A stretch of DNA of 64,000 nt from Monodelphis domestica (lineage: Eukaryota; Chordata; Mammalia; Didelphimorphia; Didelphidae), in NCBI RefSeq assembly GCF_027887165.1, contig NC_077230.1, positions 327,778,415-327,842,414 on the forward strand, read 5' to 3'. Within the stretch, counting starts at the first letter, position 1; every line of letters begins with the position of its first letter. Under the pieces are notes generated by a model. The model was not told where the DNA came from and did no database searches. It worked only from the letters and a program-made list of their open reading frames with translations. The translations under genes were made by a program, and so were the position numbers. Shown piece after piece: positions 33,081 through 44,699 of the stretch.

Positions 33081-34175
33081 CTCTTTTTCTGGTGGTAAAG
33101 AATCATAAATTGAAGAGACTCCCATCAACTGGGGAATGGCTGAACAAGTTACGGTATATGATTATGATGGAATACTATTGTGCTATAAGAAATTACATCA
33201 TGATCTCAGGCAAATCTAAAACAAAAATAGATATAATTAAAAGAAAAAGATAAGGAAAGAAATTTATCTTGTTAAAAGTATCATAGACAATGAAATAATA
33301 TCAATGCTAAACACATATGCACCAAATGGTATAGCATTTACATTTTTAAAGGAGAAGATAAATGACTTACAGGGAGAAATACACAATAAAACTGTACCAG
33401 TTGAGAATTTCAACTTTTTCCTCCCAGAACTAGATAAATGTAACCAAAAAATAAACAAGAAAGAAGTTAAAGAGGTTAATTTTAGACAAATTAAATGTGA
33501 TAGACCTCTGGAAAAAAACTTAACAGGAATAGAAAAGAATAAATCTTTTTCTCAGTAGGACATAATACCTACACAAAAATTGACCTTGAATTTTAAGGCA
33601 TAAAAACCTTGCAAACAAATGCAGAAAAAGTAAGTGCATCTTTTTCAGATTATAATGTAATGAAAATTACATTCAATAAAGGACCATGGAAAGAAAAAAA
33701 TTTAAATATAAAAAATGATGAGTTTTCAGAAAAACCTGGGAAGACTTAAATAAACTGATGCAAAGTAAAGTGAGCAGAATCAGAACATTGTATCCAGTAA
33801 CAACACTATCCTATGATGATCAACTGTGAATGATTTAGCTATTCTCACCAATGCAATCATCCAAGACATTTCTGAAGGATTTATGATGAAAAAAGCTATC
33901 CATCTCCAGGGGGGGGGGGGAATGATGGAGTCTAAAAGCTGACTAAAGCATAGCTTTTTTTTAACTTTATTTTTATTGGGGAAGGGGGTTCTGATCTATG
34001 TTCTGTTCTACAACATGGATAATAATATAAAAATATATTTTGTATAATTGCATATGTCTAATCTAGAGCAAATTACTTGATTTCTCAAGGAGAGAGGGAG
34101 AGAATTTGGAACTCAAAAAATTTTAGATGAATGTTAAAAAATTATGTTTACATGTAATTGAGAAAAAATTTAAGG
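32940..34175 (+). mobile_element. L1 3' end containing an endonuclease-region fragment
   Basis: 32940-33193 and 33715-34175 form one 5'-truncated L1 3' end (CAACTGGGGAATGGCTGAAC, GGAATACTATTGTGCTATAA; then TTTTCAGAAAAACCTGGGAA, GGAACTCAAAAAATTTT). Between them, 33194-33714 is L1 ORF2 endonuclease sequence in the same orientation (ATATGCACCAAATGGTATAG, AACAAGAAAGAAGTTAAAGA). A (TG)n tract lies at 33037-33078 and a 12-G run at about 33909. Confidence 0.8.
33037..33078. repeat. (TG)n microsatellite inside an L1 3' end
   Basis: About 21 uninterrupted TG units, located in the ORF2 C-terminal part of the L1 relic. Likely length-polymorphic. Confidence 0.95.
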
Positions 34176-35590
34176 AAAAAATATAGCCAAATGTTGGGCA
34201 AGGAGATGTTTTCTCTTGCAAAGAAGGCTTACTAATTCTCAGTGAGTAGCATAGACATTCACAATGAGAACCCAACAGAGAATGGGTGGAAAGACTTTTG
34301 AAAGATTTGCTTCTGTAAGACAGAATTCCAGCCTTTTGCCCTGAATTTCTTCACATTGCTGGCAGGTTTCTTTTTAAGTCCCCAAGTACTTTGCTAATGT
34401 TACTGAAAGCTATTTTATGTGTTCTAATTACACAAATTACTTGCTAACTCTTAAGCAAGAAATGATCTCAAAATACCCTTGTGTCTACTGACATTTCAAG
34501 GTAAGGGAATTCACTGGAATATTTCCCATTTTCCAAATGTAATACTTTCCAAAATAAATGTTGGATGAACTGTGCAATTTATACCATGTGAACACTTTAA
34601 TTCACACGGTAATATTTTGTAGTTTGTAGAAGTTTGGATTTTTTCCAGAAGTGAATATCCTTTATTACAGAGGCCCTTATGTTTCATACTAAGAAATAAA
34701 AATCACACTTCTGGCTGCCCTTTCTGGGCAGAAAGCTGTCTCTGGGCCAATGAACCTGGAAACACACATGTGTGTGCATTGAGAAAAAAAAACCCTAGCT
34801 CAATAGAAGGGTTACAAGTCCACAAACAGGCTGTTTTCTCTTTTGTGATTAATAAGAAAAAAAGGAGGCAGAATCATAACAAACAAGGAAAGAGGTCACT
34901 AAGACAAACAAAGTAAGAAACTTAGGTCTGGAATTCAGTTGTCTTGAACTGAGATGACAAATGACAGATTATGATTAAAATATTCAAAATCTGACCTCAG
35001 AGGGAAAAGGGGATTCAAAAACTCGCATAAACTCAAGCCTGTCCTCACTCTTTAAGGATGTTAAGTACAGATGCAGGCAGGACTGAGAGCACAGGCATTA
35101 GGGAGAGATATCCATTCCACAGACCGCTTCCAGAGGGTAGATCACTGCTGGATCTAGGAATTCAGATATATTCCAAAGAAAGTCTGGAGTAGACCCAGAG
35201 ATCTGGTCCAAAATGAACCTTCAGTCCTTTGTAGTGGAGATTTTCCCTACAATTGCACTGAAGCCAAACCTTCTTCCCAGTCTCCTAGAATATATTGGTC
35301 TATATCCTGGGACTGGCTTTGGAATGAAACCAACATTCATTGGTAAAGCTGGAAAGTGTCTTCCCCACCACATAACCTGCTCTTTTTCCATGAGAGCAGA
35401 GACTAATGCTTTGTTATTCCTCATGGAAGTTAGTATAAAGAGGATATTATTAACCTGAGTGTAGCTGCAAGGATGCAAGCAGAGGTCACCAGTGCTCCTG
35501 TGTTGCTGACTGACTCCTTAGCTAAAGTTGTTGAAACTCCAACATAATTTATAGGGCTCTGGTCAGAGCTGCTAGGGCTTATAATGGGAG
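34176..35590. other. No assignable feature
   Basis: 1.4 kb with no clear interspersed repeat. Two antiparallel ORFs of 81-85 codons (35213-35478) overlap each other and show no motif. Possible unique sequence. Confidence 0.4.
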
Positions 35591-35608
35591 TTAAAAAGGA
35601 ATTTTCTT
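35591..35608. repeat. Target-site duplication of the L1 at 35609 (left)
   Basis: TTAAAAAGGAATTTTCTT, repeated at 36094-36111. The first two T may belong to the L1 on the right side, so the true length is 16-18 bases. Confidence 0.88.
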
Positions 35609-36093
35609 TTTTTTTTTTTAATTTTTTTTAAATATATTTTATTTGATCATTTCCAAGCATTATTCGTTAAAGACATAGATCATTTTCTTTTCCTCCCCCC
35701 CACCCCCCATAGCCGACGCGTAAGTCCACTGGGCATTAGATGTTTTCTTGATTTGAACCCATTGCTTTGTTGATAGTATTTGCATTAGAGTGTTCATTTA
35801 GAGTTTATCCTCTGTCATGTCCCCTCAACCTCTGTATTCAGGCAGTTGCTTTTTCTCGGTGTTTCCACTCCCATAGTTTATCCTTTGCTTATGAATGGTG
35901 TTTTTTTCTCCTGGGTCCCTGCAAGTTGTTCAGGGACATTACACCACCACTAATGGAGAAGTCCATTACGTTCGATGATACCACAGTGTGTTTGTCTCTG
36001 TGTACAATGTTCTCCTGGTTCTGCTCCTCTCGCTCTGCATCACTTCCTGGAGGTTGTTCCAGTCTCCATGGAACTTCTCCACTTTATTATTCC
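35609..36093 (-). mobile_element. 5'-truncated young L1
   Basis: A minus-strand L1 3' end (~485 bases) closely similar to 24.4-24.9 kb of copy B: the A-tail (T-run at 35608-35630), the G-rich tract (35693-35708), then the 3' UTR and last ORF2 codons up to TCCACTTTATTATTCCTT. It has 16-18-base target duplications and low divergence, so the insertion is recent. Confidence 0.92.
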
Positions 36094-36111
36094 TTAAAAA
36101 GGAATTTTCTT

Positions 36112-36529
36112 ACCCAAACTTAAATATCTAAGTCTGATCATAAAAATTGGGGAAAACTTGTGTGGAAATTTGTTACTATATGTAATTGGTTAAAAAAATA
36201 TTTTTTTAAAAAGCCTAAATATCAAGAAGAGCTGGGGGGATTCCACCTAAAGGAAAGCAAAGAAAGTAGTTGGACAGGAAAAGAGCTTAGCTTGAGGGTA
36301 CCTTTTTGGTGCACACTGGGTGCAGCTGTAGGCTTAACTAACAAAAGAGCTGAAATGTGCTCATTTACTCTAAGGAGGGGCATTCTCTCAAAAGAGTAAT
36401 AACTTTTTTTTACTCCCTTAAAAAAAAAAAAAACTCCAAGAACCAAATACTGAGCATATGACAACAACTAAGTAGGGAAGAAATAGGCTCTCAGTAGATA
36501 ACAGCAGAAACTTTGTAGGCAAGCAGTAT
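36112..36529. other. No assignable feature
   Basis: AT-rich, with an A-run at 36419-36432. Nothing identified. Confidence 0.4.
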
Positions 36530-36800
36530 GATGTGGCTATGGGGAGAGGGAAAAGAGCAATGGTGGTGGCTGCATGGAGAAGCAGGGAAGTACAAGGTGA
36601 TTCCTGGAAGATGGAGCTATGAAAGGTCTTTAAAAGGAGACTCAATCATGAGAGGAAGCTATTACAAGGAGTATTCCAACACCCATCAGCAGCATGAGAA
36701 TCTATGTGAAATTATACTCCATTTTTCATATAGAATAATTTTTCTTTGTTCTTACTTTTATTCTGTCTTAAATAAACGTTTTGCTATTTGACTTATGTTC
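36530..36800 (+). repeat. Candidate LTR
   Basis: It holds a TATA-like TCTTTAAAAGGAGACTCA at about 36629, and AATAAA at about 36770 followed by a T-rich/GT-rich end. The ~140-base spacing suits an LTR promoter and poly(A) site. The AAAAGGAGACTC block is shared with 54690-54840. No ends or target duplication were found. Confidence 0.3.
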
Positions 36801-36984
36801 TGTTGGTAGGGAATTCCTTGGTTTGGGGGTGCTCTTTTACCCATCAGCAAATTTGAATAACAATTAACATCAATTTATTTATATATTATTTACTTAACAA
36901 TGAGTATAATTGTAAAATTTTTGCTTTAGGATGTCAATATTGCATAGAATTTAAAGCTCAAAGAAACCATTAAAGTTTTTCTAA

Positions 36985-37132
36985 TCTAACACCTTTATTT
37001 TATAGATGAGGATAAGCAACTTATATAAGATCATATAGGTATAGGAAGGAAGTCACAGATCTAGGGCTCAGACCCAAGTCTCCTGACTCCCCAAGTTGGT
37101 GCTTTTCCCATTGCACTACATTGTCCAGGTGT
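36985..37132 (-). mobile_element. MIR (inverted)
   Basis: Plus strand shows ACCTTTATTTTATAGATGAG, GAAGTCACAGATCTAGGG, CAAGTCTCCTGACTCCCCAA and CCATTGCACTACATTGTCC, the inverted MIR order. Confidence 0.75.
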
Positions 37133-38261
37133 ATAACCAGGCTTGCATCTGTACACTTTCACCTTAGAACCATACCAAAGCAAAAACATTATTTGTAGAA
37201 CATTATAGTAAAATATCAAATTGAAAACCCATCATGACTACCTTCCCCCAGATCGCTTTCCCCAGAGTGCTTTCCATGGACTACAAGGTGTTCAGGCTTG
37301 AATAGGATGAAGTTGACAACAAAAAAGAATTAGAAACCTGACAAAGATCATCAGTGTGTTTTCCCTCCATTGACCCTGTCATCTACTGTTTAGGGGGTAT
37401 GTCAACAAGGATCATTGTCCTTGGTATTGAAAGATTTAAAAAAGAAGACAAGATATGCACCTGGAATTCACCTGTTTTTCTGCTGTCACTTTTACAATGG
37501 TTCTTGGTCTCCAGAAGATACAGTTTTTCCAAAGAAGAGGCATGAGAAGATATTACCCTCAAATTCTTTGCAAAAGTAGAAGTTTCATGGATTTAGAATA
37601 TTGTGTATGTGTTCAGATTTTTTTATTAATTGATTAATTTTTATCAATTTTTCCCTCTTCTACCTCTTTTTCTTAAAAAAAAATCATTATTTAATGGTAT
37701 GGCTCTTGGTGGAAGGGGAAACAAAGAAATATAGGATAATATGACCAGTACTATTTACCTCACAGTTGTAAGGATATTCAATTCAAAGACAACAGCTATT
37801 GGAACAGATTAGTCAACTAACCTGACAGTCATTATTAGACCAAAACTGGGAAAACTAGGAAACAATATAGCAATAAGCAAGATTCACCAATGCCTCATAT
37901 GATGTATGACTCCAGATGGATACATAGATATAAAAAGTCATATTATAAATCTAAGAGAAGGCAAGAAGAAATTATCTTTCATTATATATGTAGGAATATA
38001 TATGTATATGTATTTAATATTTTCATTATTAATATGTATTTAACATTTCTAGATATATATGTAGAAAGCAGTTAATGACTAAACAGAAGGTAAAGAGGAT
38101 CACAGTAGATAAAACAGACAATTGTGATGATAAAATATCTAAAAGTTTTTGCACAAACAAAAACAAATAAAATTAGAAGGAAAACAGTGAAATGGGGGGA
38201 AATGATCTTTAAAGCAAGTTTCTCTGATAAATAAATGCTCAAATTCTCCAACTTTACTTTT
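37133..38261. other. No assignable feature
   Basis: 1.1 kb, AT-rich, with short TATA-like runs near 37990-38060. No supported ORF or named repeat. Confidence 0.4.
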
Positions 38262-38495
38262 ATAGGCAGCGATAATAATAGAGTGCTGGGCTTGGTGTCA
38301 GGAAGACATGAGTTCAAATTTCAACTCAGACACTTAGAGTGATCTTGGGCAAGTCACTTAACCTTGTTTGCCACAGTTTCCTGTCAAATGATCTAGAGAA
38401 AGAAATGGCAAACTCCAATATCTTTGCCAAGAAAGTCCCAAATGGAGTCACAAAGAGTCAAATACCACTGAAACAACTAAACACTAATAATCTCT
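38262..38495 (+). mobile_element. SINE with a BovB/RTE-like 3' tail (MAR1 type)
   Basis: A tRNA-like head (GAGTTCAAATTTCAACTC, then GGGCAAGTCACTTAACC) is fused to a tail reading AAATGGCAAACTCC, CTTTGCCAAGAAAGTCCC, GTCACAAAGAGTCAAA and CTGAAACAACTAAAC. That tail corresponds to the 3' end of BovB-type RTE LINEs, the usual sign that those LINEs mobilise the SINE. The family name is from memory. Confidence 0.7.
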
Positions 38496-39845
38496 GATAA
38501 AGAGATCATTTCCAAGAAATATAAGAGTTGATTCAAATTTATAGTAATAAATTCCCCATTTGATTAATTTTCAAAGGAAGTGAATAGATAGTTCTCCAAG
38601 GAGAACTTTTACTCATTGAATGAAACGATTAGACAAAGGAGGAGGGCCTTTGGGTCTCCATCAATCTCACCCTGCCTCCTGGTCACTAAAAAATGGAGTT
38701 TGTGTTTTTGATTTTTTTCATTTGTTCTTTTCTATTCTAGGAGCAGGGAGGAGTCTCTGATTCAGCCCTAGAGTTTGAGCCACAGAAATACAAGAATCCA
38801 AGAAATTCAGGCTGGCAGTTGTAACCAGCCCAGCAGTGACATCCTGGACTTCAACACAGCACAAGTTTGGCATTGGTGTGAACTTAGTGGGACCAACGTG
38901 TTGTAGGAACTGAGCGAAGTTGTACACACACATACATATGCAAACTGAAATGAGATAGGGAAAATTGGGCCCCTGAGGTACTAGGGAAAATGTTTACATA
39001 TTCTTACTATATTGTTGAAATAAATATCCCTTTGAAAAAGCAAACCCCATTATGAGTGATTAAATGAAATTAGAGTACTAGTCCCTGAGCTCATAGAATG
39101 GGGGGAACATGACAGATGAGGGCTTGATCTGATGACAGTAAAAAACAAACAACCTCAAATCAATGCCTGAAAACCCTGAAACCTGGGGGAGGGGAGAGAC
39201 TGGAAGGTAGAGGTGGGAGGGAGGGAAGAGAATTTAACAGGTCTGATAAAAAGAAGTCAACATTAACTATATTGTTACTGTGTGCTCATGATGGTGGCAC
39301 AACATAAGGCTACTTTGAACAGCTTAGTGCTATCTAATGCTAATACTGCCTTAATGATACCGATGTTAACAAAATGGGATCACAGGCTCTCTCCATGATT
39401 TATTACTGTCAGCCTTTGAAATGATTATTGAAAGGCTCAAAATAAATGATACAAGTAAAATAGCATGCAATTAGGCAAATGTTAGCTATAGTTTATATTT
39501 ATATTTTACCATCCTGGTTATCTGTTTCAGTTTGTCAGTATACTTCCTAAAGCTAGTCCCCAGAACAAAATGCAATATTCCTTATACCACTTCTTTCAGA
39601 ATTCTAGATGAGTGGTGTCTAAGCTTTTTTGATCACATAATCCTATCAATATAGAAATGTTTGTCATACCCTATATGTAGCCTTATTTATAAATTACTTG
39701 TATGTATAATTGTACCAACATGAAACATACTTTATCATTTAAAGATGAGAAAATGAAATTTCTATTTAAAATTTCTTGATTTTTCATTAATAAAACTTTG
39801 TTCTGTTTTGTCATCATTTCTACCATCTTTCACAATTCATGAAAA
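38496..39845. other. No assignable feature
   Basis: 1.35 kb with no clear repeat or gene. A 71-codon minus-strand frame (38718-38933) has no motif. Confidence 0.4.
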
Positions 39846-39864
39846 ATGGTACTTCTACAATGTT
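39846..39864. repeat. Target-site duplication of the L1 at 39865 (left)
   Basis: ATGGTACTTCTACAATGTT, identical over 19 bases to 40566-40584. Confidence 0.95.
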
Positions 39865-40565
39865 TTATTTTTTAATATTTTAACCAAAAATTTTCAATTA
39901 ATTAATTAATTTAGAATATTTTTCCATGGTTATGTGATTCATGTTCTTTTCCCTCTCCATAACCAACAAGCAATTTCACTGGGTTTTACATGTGTCATTG
40001 ATCAAGACCTATTTCCATATTATTAATATTTGCACTAGGGTGATCATTTAGAGTCTAAATCCCCAATCATAGCCCCATCAAACCATGTGATCTAGCAATT
40101 ATTTTTCTTCTGTGTTTCTACTTCTACAGTTCTTCCTCTGGATGTGGATAGTGTTCTTTCTCATAAGTCCCTCAGAATTGTCTTGGATCATCGCATTGTT
40201 GCTAGTAGAGAAATCCATTACATTAGATTGTACCACAGTATATCAGTCTCTGTGTACAATGTTTTCCTGGTTCTGCCCCTTTCACTCTGCATCAATTCCT
40301 GGAGGTCATTCCAGTTCACATGGAGTTCTGCCATTTCATAATTCCTTTCAGCATAATAGTATTTCATCACCAACAGATACCACAATTTGTCCAGCTATTT
40401 CCCAATCGAAGGGCATCTCATCATTTTCCAATTTTTTTTTTGCCACCAGAAAGAGCATGATTATAAAATTTTTTGTATAAGTCTTTTTCCTTATTATCTC
40501 TTTGGGGTACAAACCCAGCATTGGTATGACTAGATCAAAAGTCAGTCTTTTAAAACTCTTTGGGC
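39865..40565 (-). mobile_element. 5'-truncated L1 with 19-bp target duplication
   Basis: About 700 bases of L1 3' UTR and ORF2 C-terminus on the minus strand. Landmarks are CAATTTCACTGGGTTTTACA, GTACCACAGTATATCAGTC, and CTCTTTGGGGTACAAACCC. It is more diverged from copy B than the 35.6-kb insertion, yet its 19-base duplication is still perfect. Confidence 0.92.
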
Positions 40566-40649
40566 ATGGTACTTCTACAATGTTGAGTTGCTAAAATACA
40601 ACTTAGATCAAAGCTAACTTAGATTAAATAGTGAGAGCTCTAACTTCTT

Positions 40650-40742
40650 GTGGATAGATTATTTTATTTTTGTCTTTGTGTCTCTAGTGCCTAGCACAGT
40701 GCCTAACACATAGCAAATGTTAATAAATCTGATTGATTGATC
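40650..40742 (+). mobile_element. L2-type 3' end
   Basis: TGCCTAGCACAGTGCCTAAC, ACATAGCAAATGTTAATAAA, then TGATTGATTG: the L2 terminal block. Confidence 0.7.
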
Positions 40743-41759
40743 CTAGAATCACTTTGACAACAAATGGCAATATTTAGTCTATGTATATGTATTCATTTGA
40801 TTAATCACAAATCACTGTGGCATCTATCTCTCCTTGACTCATGGAATCTGCCCCCACAGTTAGAGTTTACTTATAGCTCTTCAAAGAGCCAGCCCAGAAG
40901 ATAAGCAGTTCCTCAGGCTCTATCTTTGTTGATTTGTTGGCTGCTTCAGATAAGGAATCTGGAACATGGATGAAAATGGAAGGAGCACAAGGTACATGCC
41001 ATGAAAGCCAGAAAACTCCATTTGGATTTTTTCTGGTCCAGCAGCACTGAATAGAAGCAAGATTACACTGTTGTTTTTGTCCTGCACCTATGACTCTCCA
41101 GACTCAACATTGAAGATCTGATGTGAATAGCCTGGAATGCTGGAGCTGTCCTTTAGAATGCCTGCCTGACCAGACACTGACTAAAAGGCTCAGATAAGAT
41201 CCCAGGACAAAGAAGGACCATTTGGTGAACAGTTTCTAAACAAAAAAGTCTAAAGAGAAAAAAAAAAGACTTTAGAGCATACCGGGAACCAGATTTGTAC
41301 ACAAATTCCTATCTCTTGGAGTAAATAAAATGACCAGTGTATGTGGCAGTCAGTCATCCACAAGTACAATTTAGCTGTCCCAAAGGAATGACAAAAACTT
41401 CTAGCTCCTCAAGATTCCTCTCCATGCTCATTGTTATATAGCCAGGAATCCAGAGGGGGTCTTGTTCATGGAGTACAGAAAAGGGATGGATACCTGCTGG
41501 AAAGGGACCTTTATGATGGTTCTCCCCTCTTCTCTCTCACAAACTGTTGCCATTTATCCTAGACCCAGCATGTCTAGGGCCATTCTTAACCTACCAGGAG
41601 GGAGGTAATGGTTTCTCCCTTACTGAGCCAACATTTATTGAGTAGACAAAGGTATTTAAGGTGCCTTGAGAGTGAGAATAGTAGTGAAACTGATAATTCA
41701 ATTAGTCAGGAAAAATATAGAGAGCAAATTGAGAACAAGTAGAAAGAAAGTATGCTATT
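40743..41759. other. No assignable feature
   Basis: 1 kb of moderate GC with no named repeat or supported ORF. Confidence 0.4.
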
Positions 41760-41935
41760 TAGTGGTGTGTGTTTGAAATAGCAGTGTAATTGCAATTCTG
41801 GCACTTTAGACAATTAGCAACCTCTCTGCCTTACTTTTTCTCATCCATAAAATAGGTTAATAAACCCTACACTTCTTGCCTCAAAGACGTATTGTAAAGA
41901 TAAAATGAGATCAGCGTAAAAGCATGGAGAAAATT
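41760..41935 (+). mobile_element. CORE-SINE fragment
   Basis: Contains TTCTGGCACTTTAGACAATT, CTTTTTCTCATCCATAAAAT and CTTGCCTCAAAGACGTATTG in CORE order; heavily diverged. Confidence 0.55.
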
Positions 41936-42164
41936 AAATTTGCTTTCACCATACCTTGGCCATACCTATCTTTATAGCAGTAGAAGATATTTAAAAAAGT
42001 AATTGGAGGAGCTTCTAAGTTTCAGAGCTAAGTTTCAATTCTTAAATGAAGTGATGAAAATATATTGGAAAAGAGGAAGAAGTTTGCAATCTTTGTGGTT
42101 ACTGTATGTCCAGATTTAATAATATATGCAGATGCATATGGGGCATCATGTACTCCAATTGGAA

Positions 42165-44150
42165 GGACTCTATCAAAAAGGGCTCCTTATTGCCCCTAGG
42201 ATAAAATACAAGCACTGCTTCCTGACATTTAAAGCTTTGGCTCAAGGCTATATTTTCTGGCTTTTCCCCCACATTATTTCTCTTTACCAATTCTATGTAT
42301 AGTGGAGTCAGTCAGTCAGTCAACATATGGCACATACTATGTGCCAAATACTGTGATATCAGAGGTAAAAAGGAAGTTGGAAAACAGTCCTTACCTTCCA
42401 GGAGTTTACATTTTTGGGAACTGGGTCAACTCGCAAATAACAAGGAACATAACAAATATATGTGGATGGATGGAAAGTTATCCAAAAAAGATTTAGTAGC
42501 CAGAGGGACCAGGGAAGGCCTCCTGCAAAAGACGGACTTTGAGCTGAGTCTCAAAGGAAGCCAGACTAAGAGGTCAGGGTGATGGGACAGAACATTCCAA
42601 GAGTGGAGGATAATATAAATAATATAAAAGGATGGAGGTGGACAATAGAAGGTCCAGTTCAAGGAAGTACCAGTACACCAGGGTGGCTGAATATTATAAT
42701 AGTGTAGTGATGGAAATAAGGTAGGAAAAGGAGTCATTATGAAAAGTTTTAAATACCAATCAGAGAACTTTATATTTAATTGTGTTTGTGTACATGTACA
42801 CACACATATATGTATGTATAACTATATATTATCATTTTATAATGAATAATATATTATATTTTATTTATTTTTGATACTTTATCTACATATAAACTTAAGA
42901 GTTACAGCAGCTCTAAGATTAAGCCAGTGACATGGTCAGACATACCTACACTTTATTAAAATCATCTTAACAGATGGAGGATGGATTGGCGTGGGGAGAA
43001 ATATAGGAAAGAAGCAAGTTAGAAGGCTATTTTGGTAGTCCATGAGATAGCTGATGATAACTGAACTAAGGTTGTGATTATATGAATGGAGAGAAAGGCA
43101 TATATATGAGAGAAATTACACAGTTAGAAACAAGATTTTTTGCAATAGACTAGATACATAAAATGAATGACAATGAGGATTCAAAGATAACAGTCCTGGG
43201 GGACTGAGACAATCATGGTTCCCTGGATAGTAATAGGGTAATTTGGAAGTGGAGAGAGGGTTAAGATAATTAATGAGTTCTGTTTGGGGCATGGTGAGTC
43301 TGAAATACCTACAAGATCCATTTCAAAATGTCCAAGAGGCAGTGGAAGTTTATGACTATAGTTTAGGAGATAACATATGGCTACATACGAAGCTAGAAGA
43401 TCTGAAAATCAACTGCACAGAGATGATCATTAAGCCCATGGGAACTGGTGAGTCATCAGGTAAGATACAGGTGAGCATAAAAAGAAAAAAGGTCCATGAC
43501 AGAGACAGAGCAGAGGACACTCAAAGAAATGGGTGAAGAACTAACAAAGGAGACAGAAGCAACAGTTGGACAAATAGGAACAGAATCAGGAGAAGGCAGT
43601 GTCATGAAAACTTAGGACAGAGTAATCAAGAGGAGAAGGTAATCAATAGTGTCAAATATCACATGAGTGAAAAAAAGATGAGGATTAAGAAAAGGCCATT
43701 CAATGTGGCAATTAAGAGATTATTGGTAATTTTGGGAAGGGCAATTTTTGTTGATTGATGAAGTTAGAAGCTAAATAGGTGCAGAGGGTTAAGAAGCCAG
43801 TGAGAGAGAAAGGAAGAAGAGGCATCCAGAGTAAATAAATTTATTGGAGAAAGAGAGGACAAGTAAAAGGATGGTTATAGCTAGCAGGGATGTTGAACTA
43901 AGTGAGGGTTTTTCAAAGATGAGGGAGTCTGGGGCTGCTAGGTGGCTCAGTGGATTAAGAATCAGGCCTAGAGATGGGAGGTCCTGGGTTCAAATATGAC
44001 TATGGACACTTCCTAGCTATGTGATCTTAGGCAAGTCACTTAATCCCCCTTGCCTGGTCATTATCGCTTTTCTGCTTTGGAACCAATACACATAGTATTG
44101 ATTCTCAGATGGAAGGGTAAAAAAGAAAAAACAGGGATGTGGGAGACATG
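42165..44150 (-). mobile_element. L2-clade LINE, long inverted relic (reverse transcriptase to 3' end)
   Basis: The plus strand reads the complement of an L2-clade element from its 3' end (ACTATGTGCCAAATACTGTG, GGCCTCCTGCAAAAG, TGAGCTGAGTCTCAAAGGA, ACATGGTCAGACATACC) up through reverse transcriptase (ATGAGTTCTGTTTGGGGCAT, CAAAATGTCCAAGAGGCAGT, AGAAAAGGCCATTCA, TAGCTAGCAGGGATG). This is the longest L2 relic here, about 1.8 kb. All frames are broken. A SINE at 43931-44130 interrupts its 5' part. Confidence 0.7.
43931..44130 (+). mobile_element. tRNA-derived SINE inside the L2 relic
   Basis: A well-preserved copy with GGGGCTGCTAGGTGGCTCAG as head, GGTTCAAAT B box, GGAACCAATACACATAGTAT and an A-rich tail. 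The flanks GATGAGGGAG (43918-43927) and GATGTGGGAG (44136-44145) look like a ten-base target duplication with one mismatch. Confidence 0.85.
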
Positions 44151-44394
44151 GTAATAATTCCAGGTCTCAGTGAAGAAGAGAATATATAAGAGAGACTAAA
44201 GATAATAAAGTTGGGGGGGAATTGGGTATATTTTGCTGTACTAGCACTGAGCTCATCACCAAAAATACCAAAAACCCCAAACAAAACAAAACAAAAAACA
44301 AACTAATCCACTTGATGAAACCGTCAGCAATTAGGGAGCAAGTGATTACTAATAATGGACTGAACCTCTCAAGAGCAGAATGGAAAAAGAGAAT

Positions 44395-44590
44395 CCTTAC
44401 TAGCTGTGTGACCCTATTCAACTCACTTAACCTTTGTTTACCTCAGTTTCCTCATCTATAAAATGAGGCTAATAGTAGCACCTATGTCCCACAGTCATTA
44501 TGTGGATCAAATGCAATAATAAGTATAAAGCACTTAGCATAGTGCCTGTCACATAGTAAGCATTATACAAATCTTAACTAATATTTTTCA
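44395..44590 (+). mobile_element. CORE-SINE, 5'-truncated
   Basis: TAGCTGTGTGACCCTATTCA, CCTCAGTTTCCTCATCTATA, AAAGCACTTAGCATAGTGCC and a tail of GTAAGCATTATACAAATC. The tRNA-like head is missing. Confidence 0.85.
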
Positions 44591-44699
44591 TTATTGTTAC
44601 TATCAAAGACTAGACGACTGGACAATATTGTTTTATTGTAACAAAATGAAAAGCAAAAGTTAAAGTTGTATGTTTGATTGTATTTAGAAACATAGGGAG

